Source: Straminergon stramineum
Lineage: Eukaryota; Streptophyta; Bryopsida; Hypnales; Calliergonaceae
Reading direction: 5' to 3'
Length of the DNA stretch: 64,000 nt
Assembly (NCBI GenBank): GCA_963920665.1
Contig: OY987265.1
Span: forward strand, 24,495,001-24,559,000
Part shown: one piece after another, positions 1 through 12,344 of the stretch
How positions within the stretch are numbered: position 1 is the stretch's first letter
Layout: each line of letters starts with the position of its first letter
Made by a program: the position numbers and the translations under genes
The notes under the pieces: generated by a model
What the model was told of the DNA's origin: nothing
What the model saw: the letters and a program-made list of their open reading frames with translations, nothing else
The model's database searches: none

Positions 1-2569
1 ATTCTCTGCAATGAAATTACGTTTCATTCTTGTAATTAAAAAAAGGGGTATTTGGTCCCACACATGTGTCTATGAACAAGTAGTTTATCACTTCTGGATG
101 CACGTGTATGTAACGTACTGTAAATCCATATGGATACTGGTCAACGGATGAATACTTATGCAGTTTATAATTCGATTGTCAACTAGTAGTACCTTGAAGT
201 AGATAATCCACTACTGCACTGATTGCATCTATCTAATCCAGCTGGTGGTAAATTGGCAAATGATTTGCAGTGTAGGATGGAACCTGAACAGTACGGAAAT
301 TGTAGTGATCATGTGTGTCTGAAATTCCCTCATTGTAAGCTCATGTGGGTTGAACAATCAGCAAAAGACGGAGGACTTCAGATTTTCAAAAGTATTCTAC
401 AGTCCGTTAGTTATCTGGACCAATGTCCGGGAAGAACCGGCGGCTAGTTCAAAGTTAGCCAGTGGAATTGGTAAAATATCAGTTGCAATTTGAAACCATC
501 GGCTAAAAACCGGTGGAAAAAACAAAACAAAATCAATTTTGAATGGGAAATAGAGAAAATAACCGGACTATGTACTTGAGAAACTGGTTGAATGTGGGAA
601 TTCTAGGAAAATAGCTGGTAAAACTCAAAAAACTTCCCGAACGATGATCTGGACTCTACACACTGGACAAAAGTCATGTTCAAATTCATGTCCAACAATC
701 CTCTAACTTAACCTCCCATGATGGAGTTGAACAAACGGATGATGTGTATGTGGCACTGAAATAAGATTTGACTATGAACCATCAACTTATTTTTATCCTC
801 TAGACTAATACTTGGAGAGCAACTTTTTAAGGTGCTACCCCCAAACTAACACTTTTTTGCTATTGTGCCTAGTTACTCTTATTAGATTGCTCAAATCTTT
901 ATATTTTCTTGTTTCCGAGTACATTGTTGCATTTTTCACCAATGCACCAAAGAATGCAACATTTGGATCATGTATGCAAAAGTTATGAAGGGTCAAAGTT
1001 TTTTTGGTGGATGTTCCATAATCGTTTCTTTAAGATACATACTTATTGATTTTGGAGATGTACATACAATGATGATGGTGGTTTTAGGTAGGGTGTGATT
1101 TTAGTTATATCTACCACATGGAAAAGATGATGCTCCATAAATTGGTTCATACAATGAATAGATAGTTTCAATCATTGTTCAAACTCCTAGCTAGTATGAC
1201 AAGTAGATCCTATTTATGACATCCAAACATCTTCTCAATGAAACGTTGAAACCTTGCAACTTCATGAAAGTTTTTTTGGTATTGTTGTATTGCAATAGAC
1301 TTTGTTTTAGTTATGGTACAATGCTAAATGAAGATTTTCCCAATCTAAGTTGTTAGAAAAAAGTGAAGTTCTCATCCATCACAAATTAGCTATTTCATCC
1401 AATATATATTTCACTAGGAATGGAAGGAGCTCAAATTTTGAGATAAATGAAAGTTGAATTATTAGCAAACAGTGGATGTTGTTGCAACTACAACTATACT
1501 AATAATGAAATTTAGTATTAACTACACTAAATGATTTTAAAATGCTATAAGTTTTTAGTCATGATAAATGTTTTTATCAACTATATTTATAGATATCCCC
1601 TCTTCAAATCAAATAATATTAATATCTATGTTGTTGGTAGAAATCTTTATCAAGAATAAATTCTTACATCATTTTCAAATCAATTAGTGCAGTTACACTA
1701 AGTTTCATTAATAGAATAGTAAAAGCTGGACTACCCTAAGAAATATAAAGAATAACAAAATATCCCTAAGCAAATATTTAAAGAAATACTCCTTATTACT
1801 TTGAATGGACACTAACATCTAATTGATGAGTTTGGAAAGATTCAATTTGAAAGTAGAAGGTTCCTTCTAATCTCCAAGATTTTTGCATAATTATTAGTTG
1901 TTGTATGACTAATAACATTCAAGTAGTTGCATCAATTTAGAACCCAACAAGGTATTCATACCTAAAACTAACACTTTTTTTTAGAAGTTAAGATGATAAA
2001 AATTTGTTGTGAAATTATTAGCCTCCTCAAGGAAAACCCAATCTAAGTTGTTTTATATTTTTTAGACACCCATACAATATTTTACAAACTTTAAAAATTG
2101 GCAGTGTATTGTACCTATTCAAGCCACTGGACTCATCTTAAAATGTTTTTCCTTCCTCAAAAAACTTTGTAATTTCCATTGGTTGCGTCAAAGGACTAGT
2201 GGTTGTTTTGAGACACCAAATGAACCCTTGTGCCCCCCCAAATAGCTAGTGGTTTTGAAAAACTTGGTGCAATTAGGTGTATTTATCTTAATGACATTAA
2301 TAATCTCGCAACACCTATGATTGATTGAATAAACAATTCAGAATACCTTCTTTTGAAAATATCTAAATTTTTGTATGATCTTGTTGGAAATTAAAATAGG
2401 GATTCCAAATTCTTTTCTTATGTATTTTTTGACCATTGCATGAATAAACTATAAATTCCCAAAAATATTAAAACTACTAGTTACTAAAATTGACTGTAGA
2501 CTATCATGGATAGACATGTGGATTTTCGAGAAGTCAAAGATAATTAAATGTATTACAAATGTCACCATT
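1..2569. other. AT-rich spacer without a recognised gene
   Basis: No exon with coding character or known protein similarity was found on either strand. A 74-codon open frame at 223-447 abuts a dispersed repeat (430-645) and matches nothing I recognise; it may be the tail of a transcript from the left or chance. The rest is AT-rich with frequent stops in all frames. A phrase around 2390-2460 (a run ending in gaataaactat...) recurs near 22850-22900 and 54255-54310, so much of this is probably decayed repeat. Confidence 0.6.
430..645 (+). repeat. Dispersed repeat R1, copy 1
   Basis: About 215 bp matching 56616-56827 in the same orientation. Shared landmarks in the same order are a GTGGAATTGG block, CAGTTGCAATTTGAAA, a GTACTTGA block followed by a GGTT, TATGGGAATT/TGTGGGAATT, and a final AAACTCAAAAA with TCCCGAA. 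No terminal repeat or coding capacity is seen, so the class is unknown. Confidence 0.7.
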
Positions 2570-3181
2570 TGAGGGTGGATGCATGGTTTGGTGTCTCACT
2601 ATTGTCCATAATTGATTTACTAATTAACAAAGGAAAGCCATCTAAAGAGAGCCATCATAACTTCATATATACATATCTAAAGATAGACTTCCTAAGTGGT
2701 GGACCAAAAAATATGCCCACTTAAAACTTCAAATATATTATGTAGAGGAAAGAAAAAATATAGAAAATGAATTTTTATTCCAAAAGAAATTGATTTCATA
2801 AGATTGGACCTAATTTTCACTCTACAAAATTCTATAACCATAAAAAATACAATGATATTGGCACCAAAAAATTCATTTTTAGATAATTACTAAACACTAT
2901 TTCTTTGTTATTATGTATTAAAAAAAGTCTGTATGTATTAAACCTAACTGTTGTGACAGTCTATGTATTTATCTTTGAGTGTCAATAAATCAATGTTGAT
3001 AGACATTGGTTGTCCAAAAAAATATACACATGTCTTCTTAATCAAGTTCTTATATTTTTTATCCCAAAATAGCATAATGAACTACAGTACTTTGTGTGAT
3101 ATTTACTTTGAAATGCATACTCCTCCTTGAAATCAACCTTGTGACACAATTATTGAGACACCCAATCATGCATCCACCCTT
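2570..3181. mobile_element. Foldback-like inverted-repeat element, ~610 bp
   Basis: The left end reads GAGGGTGGATGCATGG then TTTGGTGTCTCA; the right end is close to its reverse complement (TGAGACACCCAATCATGCAT then CCACCCTT). The interior has no open frame of note. The outer ~100 bp of the right end also occurs at 27187-27290. Terminal inverted repeats, small size and absence of coding suggest a non-autonomous DNA transposon (MITE or foldback). The target-site duplication is unclear. Confidence 0.6.
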
Positions 3182-6100
3182 GATTTATGCCACAAAATTT
3201 ATAGTTTCTTAAATGATGTTATTGCTATGTTGTCCTATGTCTTATACTCTACTACTTGCAATGAGAACATGTCATGACAATTTTTGAACAACAACAATTT
3301 TGGGAGGTGTGCTTGTACTGGCCTCACAATTGCACCGATGAATTTTTTGTTGAAATATTGTCATAATTAGTACTTGAGTTACATTTATAAGCCATAGGTC
3401 ACTTATTTGAATAAATTACCTATTACCAATTTTCTCTCCATCCTATTCAAATGAAGTATCTATTTGGTCTATTTATAAGTTAAGAGCCAATTTATATTTT
3501 TAATGTAGATGATGCTTGGTAACTTAATTGTCTTTGTGGAAAAAGATGGTGGATACATATTAGGCACATTCAAATTGCATGTGTGCATATATTCAACACA
3601 TTTGGAGACAATGCATCAATGTAAAGCCATGCTCATGCAACTAGCTACTTTTCAAGGTGGATGGCAGTAAGATACATATTTACTATTGGTTGTCAAACAT
3701 GACCCTACTAAAAGAAGAATGAATGCTCACTTTCATTTTGAAATTGCTTCCAAACGCAATGATGTATATAAATGTGTTTGAATATATCAAAAATGGAAAA
3801 ACACATATCCTTGTTTATGTAACTATTGAGGAAATTTATTCTTTATTGATGAATTTTCTTATAGATACCTATTTTGTAACATGGATAGAAATTTGACAAA
3901 TTATATTATACTAAAGAATGAAACTAATTTCACTTCTAAATATTTGATTAGCAAAAAGTGCTTGATTTAGACACAAATCATCCAAGAAGTTCCAAGGATG
4001 GTAATAACGTACAATAATAGGAATAACAATAGAAACTTATATTTCTAAAAATAAAAAAATAATTGAAAGCTATAATAATCAACTATTAGCCTCCAAAGTG
4101 TATATTTTCAAAATTCAAAATTTCTTCCAATATCCTCACTTCCTTATTTAGTATTGTAAGATCCTTCAAAATTGACCAAAATTATCTAAAACCATGATTG
4201 CATATTAGTGAGTCTTGTTATTTAATTACATTCTAAAAAAAGTGTAGCTAAATGAAAATGGAACTCAATACTCTAACCTTTCAAAATTGTGAATTTTTTT
4301 TATTCACATGTAATTAGAATTTGAGAGCATTGTCATTGGAAGTACATTAAAAAATTGTATAAAAGAAATACAAGAAAATCTAAATTAGACATCAATTGAT
4401 CAAAACACCTCTAATTACTTTTGTTGTGAGGTGAAGAAACGAAAGTATTAATCACTTCAATATTTATTGTTGCATCAATAATAAAAATTTCACTAAATTT
4501 TGAGTTTTTTTCATTGAACAATAAACATTAGAAATATGATGATCTTTGGCAACTAGAGTTCAATAAGACTACAAAATTCACAATAATTGTTTGAAAAGAC
4601 TTAGATTCCATTTTCCTAAAAATAAAGTGGTAGCTATTGGTTAATTTCTTTATTCCTATCATTTAGCTATTGTTTAATAATGTTTCAAATTTTTTTCTAT
4701 GGTTTTCCTTGTTCTCCTATTGTTCAACAATATTTAGAAGGTCCACTAAAATCCAAGATGATTGACTTTCGAGTGATGCTATTAAAAAATATCCTATGTA
4801 TCATATTACTCTATTTCAATTATTATACTTTAAATTACTATGATTTCGTTGTTGTTGTTGGAGCTCAACTAATTCCATGACCATAGTTAAGTATTGTAGC
4901 TCACTCGAACTCTATCCTTTGTAGTTTTTGAGAGGAAATTAGTTCATGCATTTTTCACCATTCACCATTTTTGAAATTATGATTGGTGGGGTGATTGGCA
5001 AAGTCTTTAGAAACAAAAATTTGAAATACACTTTCACATATGAAAAATGAGAGTCTTAGACACTTCACTATGATGATAGGTCATCCTTAGCATCAATGGA
5101 GTTGTGGGTTTCATAACTACCCATAGAATTGACTATAAAATAATTGCATTAGTGCATTGGTTAACCTATGTAATGGAGCACATATAACAATATTCTCCAA
5201 TCCATTATTTGTGCATTTACTTACTAAAATTTTAACCTCATCATAAGGCAAAATGATTTCAATGAGGTAAGAAATGACTATACTATTTATTCATAAAAAA
5301 TGTTGAAAGCTTATGAACTTGATTGAACACTTGACTTGAGTCTTGTGGCTATCTCCAAGTCATTTGTGTGGTCAAGTAGTTGGTCTTCCAAGATCAAGTT
5401 TCTCATAGTGAGAAAAACACAATGATGTTTTGGTCGTCTCATTTTCAAATCTAGATTTTTGTATCTCTATGATTAGCAATTTTAATAAAACACACTCTTC
5501 TACAATTTTGAAGGTTTGCAGAGATGCTCCAAGCATCTATTATTGTCCACATTCTACATGTTTTATATTCTTCTTGAATCCATTTCTTTTTTGCAAATAG
5601 CATATGTAGAGTTTTGTAAATATTTTTGAAGATTCCAATTTCTACTGTTCCAAAAAATAACTTCCTGAAAATCCAATTTCTCTAAGGTATTGACATTTTT
5701 TCTTTGAAATTATTTTACACAGAATCTGCCAACAATCTTGGGTAAAAGAAGGAAGGGTAACTCTGGCCTGAAAGACTGGTGTGAATTGCAGTGTGTGTTG
5801 GAAATGTCTTTACTATCTAAACCTCCTGTAATTTTTTTTTTACTAAACCTCCTGTACTTTTTTGGAAACATACTACCTTCAAGGGCCGCAACTGGACTGA
5901 CACGACACAACATACAACCGGGCTTGAAAGCCACCCGCGAATTACACGCCTTGGGTATCCCCATCAGGAACAAGCCTCCTGTACTTTGATGCCGCATTCC
6001 ATCCTTGAGTCTTCAGCTGGGTATATTGATTAGGGCACGCTTTCGGAACGCGCCAGGTTTTTGTGTGATCCTCCTTACAGCTTGTTCTCGTTTGTTGCGG

Positions 6101-6400
6101 CGTACAATGGTTGCAGTTGAAATTCTTGCCCTGCAGATCACACAATGTTTCGTAGTTAATGGGAAAGTTGAGCTTTAGTTTAAGTGGTTTAACTTCATCT
6201 TTCACAATCACCGTTGCAGCATCTTACTTGTGTAGATAACAGTGTTGAATGTGGCGATGTTGGAGCTATCCCACTAACCACGTACGAAACTAATCCTAGT
6301 TCTAGTGATAGTGTTTCCAATCGCTTGACAGTTTCGATTTCACAAGCTTGAATCAATCGCACTGCATCGCTTCTTGTGTTTTTTTTTCCAAATTTAAATT
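3182..6400. other. AT-rich spacer, then GC-richer promoter-proximal DNA
   Basis: 3182-5700 shows nothing recognisable: AT-rich, with stops in every frame. From about 5720 the composition becomes less AT-rich and the sequence leads into the CIA1 start, so 5720-6430 probably holds its promoter and 5' leader. Short open frames on both strands here overlap each other and match no family I know. The phrase CCTCCTGTA occurs three times at 5820-5990. Confidence 0.5.
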
Positions 6401-6407
6401 TCACGGA

Positions 6408-6417
6408 TTAGGGTTTT
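6408..6417 (+). promoter_or_regulatory. Telo-box upstream of CIA1
   Basis: TTAGGGTTTTT lies about 20 bp before the first candidate ATG. The TTAGGGTTT/AAACCCTAA telo-box is a known element near the transcription start of plant housekeeping and ribosomal genes. Function here is inferred from motif and position only. Confidence 0.4.
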
Positions 6418-6436
6418 TCGTTGCGGTCTTTGAGAG

Positions 6437-9400
6437 ATGGAGGGAGGGTTGGAGGTCGCTAAGAGAGAGGAAACCATTCCAGTCGACAAGCCGTTCTCTT
6501 CTACTGCTTCCCCGGGTGCGCCACTTCGATTTTCATCTCCCATTTTTGGATTTTTCGATATTCTGGGTTTAGGGTTTAGGTGTTCGTCTTGGTGTTTTTG
6601 TGGAGTTTTGGTGAATGGTTAGAGAATTTGAAGTTTCATGATTGAGTTACGTGCTGCAGAGGAAATTTTGATGTGTAGTACGTCGTGGTCTTTTGTTTCT
6701 GTTTCCTCATTCGACGTGAGCATAGTGCAGGTATTTCGTTGCGATTGGTACAAGAGTTAGCGGGACACGATGACAGGTAATTATCTCTATTGGCATCTTC
6801 TACTCCTAATTTTTACTGAATTAAGGGTTTGGCTGACTATGCCTAGAGTTTATGTGAAGGATCCTTTGATCTTTTCAAAAATGTTGTGATTTTCATTTAG
6901 TCTCTGTTTGCTTTAAAGTTTTATAATTTTACGATTTTTTTGATTGTGTGTATGTGTAATTCTTTTGGTTGGCAGAGTTTGGGGTATTGCGTGGAGACCA
7001 TGCGGAGGTTCTTCAATTCTAGCGTCGTGCAGTGGGGATAAAACCATCCGTATCTGGGAACATTCTGCCGGGAGCTCACCGTCTTCTGCTACTTGGGCTT
7101 GCAAGGTCTCTTCTTTTATTTCGTCTCGCCTGTTTCGTTTTAGATGCACTGTTAAGTTTCAGTTGTACAAAATTCGAAATACAACCTGAACTGTTGTTTT
7201 GTTGATCCACGAGGCTAGTGAGGTTGTCCTGAGTGGTTTGCTATACTCGCTGGACGTGGTTTGGACCCTAGAAGAACAAAATGTCACTGTTATAAAATAG
7301 CTTTTTGATTGATTATATTGTGAATAATATAATTCAGATGGATCCAACTTTTATGTCACTAAGATCTATGAAGAGCATTGTATGTGTTGGTCAAGAATTT
7401 ATAAAATCCAACAAAGAAAGTCCTTATATGGCCTCCTCAGAAGTGCCAGAAAAAGATGAGGCCCAATTTGGGCTTCTTGGTCCTCCAGAGCGTCTGACGC
7501 TATTTGGCGGGTTAGGTGACAATAATTCGGTGTTTTCGCTTGACTTGAGGGCTGTTGTTGCATAGGCAGTCCTGGACTCATCCCATACTCGTACGGTTCG
7601 GCAAGTCTCGTGGTCACCAACTGGCAACTTGCTGGCCTCTGCCAGTTTCGATGCCACCATTGGGATGTGGGAGTACGTTGATCGGGACTTTTCTTTCATA
7701 GCTTCTTTTGAGGTAAGCAGAATGTCTCTCACTTTTGGAACTACTTGGCTTCTGTCCTTCTGGGCAGTAGGTCAAACTGCAACAGATGTTAAACTTTAGA
7801 AAGTTTTGAGTCTTGCTCTCGCACTGGTCTCATTGTCGTGTGATTATTGTTAACCCCTAACAGATGGAGGATTCATGGTTATGGAGCGGTCAATTTGATT
7901 GATCATATTGTGAATAATCAATAATTCAGACGAGATGAAATTTTATATCACTAGAATCAGTGCAGAACATCGCACAGTCAATGTCTTCAAAAATGGTTAA
8001 AGGAAAGTCCCCATACTACCTACTTGTAACTGCTAAAATAGCTCGAGGCCCAACTTGGTCCTTCAAGGGTTATCCATCGTTTAAAGTATCATCGACAGTA
8101 TCTTCTCGTGTGTATTAGATGGGAAATCATTTTTCCTCTGTAAGATATAGACTTGTTTAAATTGCTCTAGTGACTTCTTTATCCCTGATATGGCCACTCA
8201 TGGTGTGACAGGGCCATGAAAATGAGGTGAAAAGTGTGGCCTGGAACGCAGCAGGCACTCTACTGGCATCTTGCAGTCGAGATAAGTCAGTCTGGATTTG
8301 GGAAGTGCTTCCAGGCCATGATTTTGAGTGTGTGTCGGTACTGAATGGACATACCCAGGATGTCAAGATGCTTGTGTGGCACCCATCCTTGGATGTGTTG
8401 GTTTCCACCAGTTATGATAACACCATTAAGGTAATTTTGTTGGCTTCAGTAACCCAAATTTCATGGACATTGCATCTATGCGAAATAGAAGAGTGGTGAC
8501 GAAGTATATCGGTACTAAATAAGTAACATGACATCAAGACGCAACTGCATTCTGCTTGTTCATCACAGACGTACTGATCAATGGCTTAGTTTAGTTTGTA
8601 CTGATGAACAACAGAAGGTATCAGAAGAAGTGCACTCAAGTTGGTAACCGTTTAAGAACGTTACCTGGAACTTGCATTTCTGTGCAGGTATGGACTGAAG
8701 AAGGGGATGGTGATGATTGGAGTTGCGCACAAACCTTAGGACCTCCCGGCAGGTGTGTCCTTGTTAAGAATAAGAGTGCCTTACTGTTCATCTCAATCTT
8801 GCAGGAGTTGAAGGTGGACCGCATTTTAGCAGTAACTTCCAGCGTTAATTTGCGGATATCATACTTATTGTCTATTCTGCTTTGTTTGACAGGGGTCATA
8901 CTTCAACTGTATGGGCTGCCTCGTTTAATGCCACCGGCGACCGTATGGTGACATGCAGGTGCGGAGTCTTCAACCCACTGGAAAGTTTAATTTCTTTTGA
9001 TACTGCAAGTCTATTATTTAATGACTCTTTTGCTCCCTAGGCGAATGCAATGTTTACTATTGGCCTCATTTGTAACTGCTTTGGGTATGGCAGTGATGAT
9101 TTGACGTTAATAATCTGGGATACAAGTGCGGATCTTACTGGGGGCGATGACTCGGCTAAGTGGTACAGCCCTAACCTTGTTTAGTGAAAGCCTTGTTTGA
9201 CATTTCTCATGTGTGAGAAGCCATGATGCGTTCGTTCTTTGATAGTTTGGAAATGAACCTACTTTGGCCTGCCACTCAGAAATATTCTTCATTCTTGTTG
9301 CAGGAAGCATTTAACCACCATATCAGGATATCACGATCGAACAATTTTTTCAGTTCACTGGTCAAAGTAAGACACCTGTTCTGCGGTAACGTAAATGTGC

Positions 9401-9951
9401 TTTGTCGTCGTTTGATTCGTGCATAAATCTCTGGGAGATTTAATGCTTTGTGATCATATTTGAGACATACATATGAGGATTTGATAATAACTGGTTACTG
9501 ATATGTACACTTTTCAGACTGAATGGCCTTATAGCTAGCGGAGCGGGAGATGATTGTATTCGCATCTTCTCAGAATCTGCAGATAGTGTTTCAGAAGAAA
9601 GCCAGTCATATGAGTTGGTGTACAAGCATGAAAAAGCTCATACGTCTGATGTCAACTCTGTGCAGTGGCACCCGAAGGTAATAGCATAGTGCACTTTCAG
9701 ATATTACTCGAAATCTGTAATTTATGCTGGAATCTTATTATAATTCTAGTGTCTTTCAACTCTCTTGAAGTCCAGCTCCTTTTTACCAGATAGGTATCAT
9801 TTCTATAATGTACCCCGGACATCTAAGATATTTGGATTGGAATTTGGTGTTGCAGGATCCACGTTTGCTGGCCTCAGCCGGTGATGATGGGGTTGTGAAA
9901 ATATGGGAATTGGTTGGAGAACTTCCTCATGCCTTGTCTGGAACTAGTTGA
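6437..9951 (+). CDS. CIA1: Cytosolic Fe-S cluster assembly WD40 protein (CIA1/CIAO1 family)
   Basis: WD40 beta-propeller of the cytosolic iron-sulfur targeting complex, which in known systems works with MMS19 and AE7/CIAO2 to load Fe-S clusters onto apoproteins. Exons: 6437-~6515, 6731-6776, 6976-7105, 7566-7712, 8212-8430, 8688-8752, 8893-8958, 9094-9162, 9304-9366, 9518-9677, 9856-9951. All have GT-AG borders and phases that join, giving about 379 residues (Arabidopsis CIA1, from memory, about 350). Seven blades can be read, with hallmarks [86 protein letters not shown] and [15 protein letters not shown]; the signature [12 protein letters not shown] and GHTQDVKM stretches are intact. Exon 1 is the weak point: the ATG at 6437 is plausible, but the donor (6515|gtgcgc or 6566|gtttag, both phase 1) is poor. 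Everything from AGHDDR onward is secure. Confidence 0.92.
7298..7488 (+). repeat. Intronic repeat, CIA1 intron 3
   Basis: About 190 bp in intron 3 that pairs with 7891-8073 in intron 4. Shared landmarks in the same order: TTGATTGAT, ATATTGTGAATAAT, ATAATTCAGA, TATGTCACTA/TATATCACTA, AAAGTCC, GAGGCCCAA and TTGGTCCT. It is diverged (roughly 70-75% by eye) and carries no convincing coding. Confidence 0.7.
7891..8073 (+). repeat. Intronic repeat, CIA1 intron 4
   Basis: Partner of 7298-7488 in the preceding intron and in the same orientation. The pair could come from two insertions of one element or from local duplication of intron sequence. The flanking exons are not duplicates of one another beyond normal WD40 similarity. 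Confidence 0.7.
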
Positions 9952-11173
9952 CTGCAGGATTATACATCGTGGTCAGGACATGCTTACCGTCAATTTCTGT
10001 AATTTCTGTAATTTCTGTGATATCTTTGATTTTTAAATGAGTATCGGCTCGAACTAGTAGAGAAAGCCGTGAAAACATGGGCAAAGCATTGCGCTCCAGG
10101 ACGTATCAAGCATGTACTTTAGTATGTTGATATACGGTCGATGAAAGCTTCAGAAGCTCTTCGCATGTTCGCGTGAACTTATGTAAGGAACTCGTTTGTG
10201 TGGCAACTTTCTCGTGGGTTGAAAAGTTATCCCCCAACCTTCCAATGCCAGTGCCATCTTCAAACATAAGTTGTATGAAAAGAGATACTTCTAGGTTCTA
10301 TCACTATCGAAGATGCATCTATTTGATACGTCTTTGACGCAATCAACTCATGGTTCAAGTCTCATAGACCCAAGTATCAACAGCTTATAACTTTTTCATG
10401 TGGTATCAAAATAACAGAAAATTTAGAGCTTTTGAATTCTCTTGAGATTGGGTACAATGCACACAAAAATCATTTTCTAGTAAAGGAGACCACTCACTCT
10501 TATCAATCCAAAGCTTCAACTCGAAGTGAGAATGCGCTTATATCAATTCTCATGATAAAGACACTGAAGGCACTACAGACGTTTTCTGTACTTGCAGAAA
10601 ACTGCGGCTAACGATAAATTTTTATTGCAATCCATTTGAAACAAGACGTAAGAACGATACCATAATTCGAAAGCATCAGTTGATCAAACAGGTGCACTCG
10701 ACAAGTAAACTACAGAAAAAACTCTACAGTTAGGATTCCACAATTTGCATCTGCCTTGAACTCTTTAAGAGTTTCAGGATATTCAAATAAATTGCACTCT
10801 CTACTAACAAACCTTTGAGTCGATTTTTTTTTCATCTAGTTGAGTACCAATGCATAGCTGAAAGCAGAGGGTTGATAATTAATAATTGCCTAAGCTTCCC
10901 CTCGTTGTTCAAAAGACTTGTTCTTCTCCAACTCAGCGCTAAGCATATGGTTCAAAAGTGACTGCACGTTGAAGTCTCTTGCCCTGCAGCAACATGGCAC
11001 ACGACATTCACAATTTGATTCGACATTGGAATTCCAAAGCATGAATTTCAAAGCCAGATGAATTCTATGCAGCCAAAACTAACCCACAGGTGACCTGAGG
11101 ATGTAGTAAAGAACATGACGGCATAAAAATAGTTGTGACTAAGATATTTTTAAATGGAGTTGTTAAGGAGATT
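9952..11173. other. Convergent spacer between CIA1 and TPC1
   Basis: Holds the CIA1 3' UTR on the left and, if the candidate terminal exon is right, the TPC1 3' UTR on the right. No other exon, RNA gene or repeat is recognised. Confidence 0.5.
9992..10022 (+). repeat. Short tandem repeat in CIA1 3' flank
   Basis: Three head-to-tail copies of a 10-mer AATTTCTGT(A/G) about 40 bp after the stop codon, probably in the 3' UTR. Confidence 0.7.
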
Positions 11174-11385
11174 TCACCTTTTGGCTCTGCGCCGTTGCCG
11201 TTGATTATGCTTGGGGCCCTGCAGCACGGACAGCATGTTTAAAAAAGTGTCCACTGAAGAACCACAACATTCTTGAAAGGAGCTGCAAACACCTTGAAAT
11301 CGAGGAAGTAACGCCAATTTCGATTTAGTTGGCGGGATTCTATGACTTCGGTTTTCAGGAACTTCTACGTGCAAACAGTCTGAAA
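11174..11385 (-). other. Candidate 3'-terminal exon of TPC1
   Basis: On the minus strand an acceptor-like tttgcag at about 11298 opens two readable frames. One gives SSVDTFLNMLSVLQ followed by a basic tail (RQRRRAKR) and a stop at 11174; this resembles the VDTLLHHML stretch at the end of Arabidopsis TPC1. It needs an incoming phase of 2, whereas the exon ending at 12387 gives phase 0. The phase-0 frame instead ends at 11205 after about 25 residues. A further acceptor (ttcag) precedes it at about 11386. A small exon between 11.4 and 12.3 kb may be missing. Confidence 0.35.
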
Positions 11386-12344
11386 TGTAAAATCTACACC
11401 AGTCCTACACTTTTTGAGCTCTGTTTTACATAAGTGTAACAAATTTTGATGCTAGAATCTTTCCAATTTAACGAAATTTGATGATGAAGAGTGACATTAT
11501 CCAAGATGTTCCTTATCCTGTGACATTTACTTTTGGGGGAGCTCAAATCCTTTCACATTTTGGGTTCAAGAATGAAGCACACTTTGACCTTCTTGATCTA
11601 CCCCCTCTTGAATGACAGTGTAGAGTATCTTACACGCTTGTCACATGATCATTGACTGTATTACACTTGTCTCACATTTGGACAAAGAACACTGCACCTA
11701 AAATTGTCCATATAAGCATTTGATATTGATTCCTATTATTAAACTGTCTAAGTTTTTGTTGGGAGTGAAAAGGGAATTCTTGATCCCCTCAGCATGCATT
11801 TGTTGGACACCATATGCAAAACCCATGAATTTCCAAAGTGTGGTTAATAGATGCACCCAAAACTGAGGCTACAAATTTTACAAATTTTATATTTCAAGGA
11901 AGAATCCGTAGGGAATGATTTGAGAAAATGGATTGCAATCAAGTGCACTTCCTCTATTATCTCTACCCATATGGAGAGATTTGGCAAAGGTGCGCAATGG
12001 TTCGAAAGTTCAAAAGTCATGTAGGAAAATGAAAGTGAAACATGAGTTAAAAACAATAGTAGCATATTGGGATCTATCACTTAAGAATTCATTTCTTATG
12101 TTTAGAAGAATTTTGACATGGATATTTAGGAGTAGTAGCATTCTAAGATTGTCTCATAGGGATTTTTATAAAATAATAAAATAGAGGATTCTACTAAAGA
12201 CCATATGACAAGTGAAGTACAAAAGCAACACTTATTTATTTGGGTAGAGATACTTGCGATTCCCTGCTTGTTTGACTTTTAATATGAATGACCTTCAAGC
12301 AGTCAACTTAAGGGGGTAGGAGTGCATAGATTTTCACAGAATCC

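Noticed and set aside
223..447. 74-codon plus-strand frame
   Set aside because: Short, no recognisable domain, and runs into dispersed repeat R1; kept only as a note.
5710..6211. Overlapping 83-95-codon frames on both strands upstream of CIA1
   Set aside because: Mutually overlapping, no family resemblance, and in the probable promoter region.
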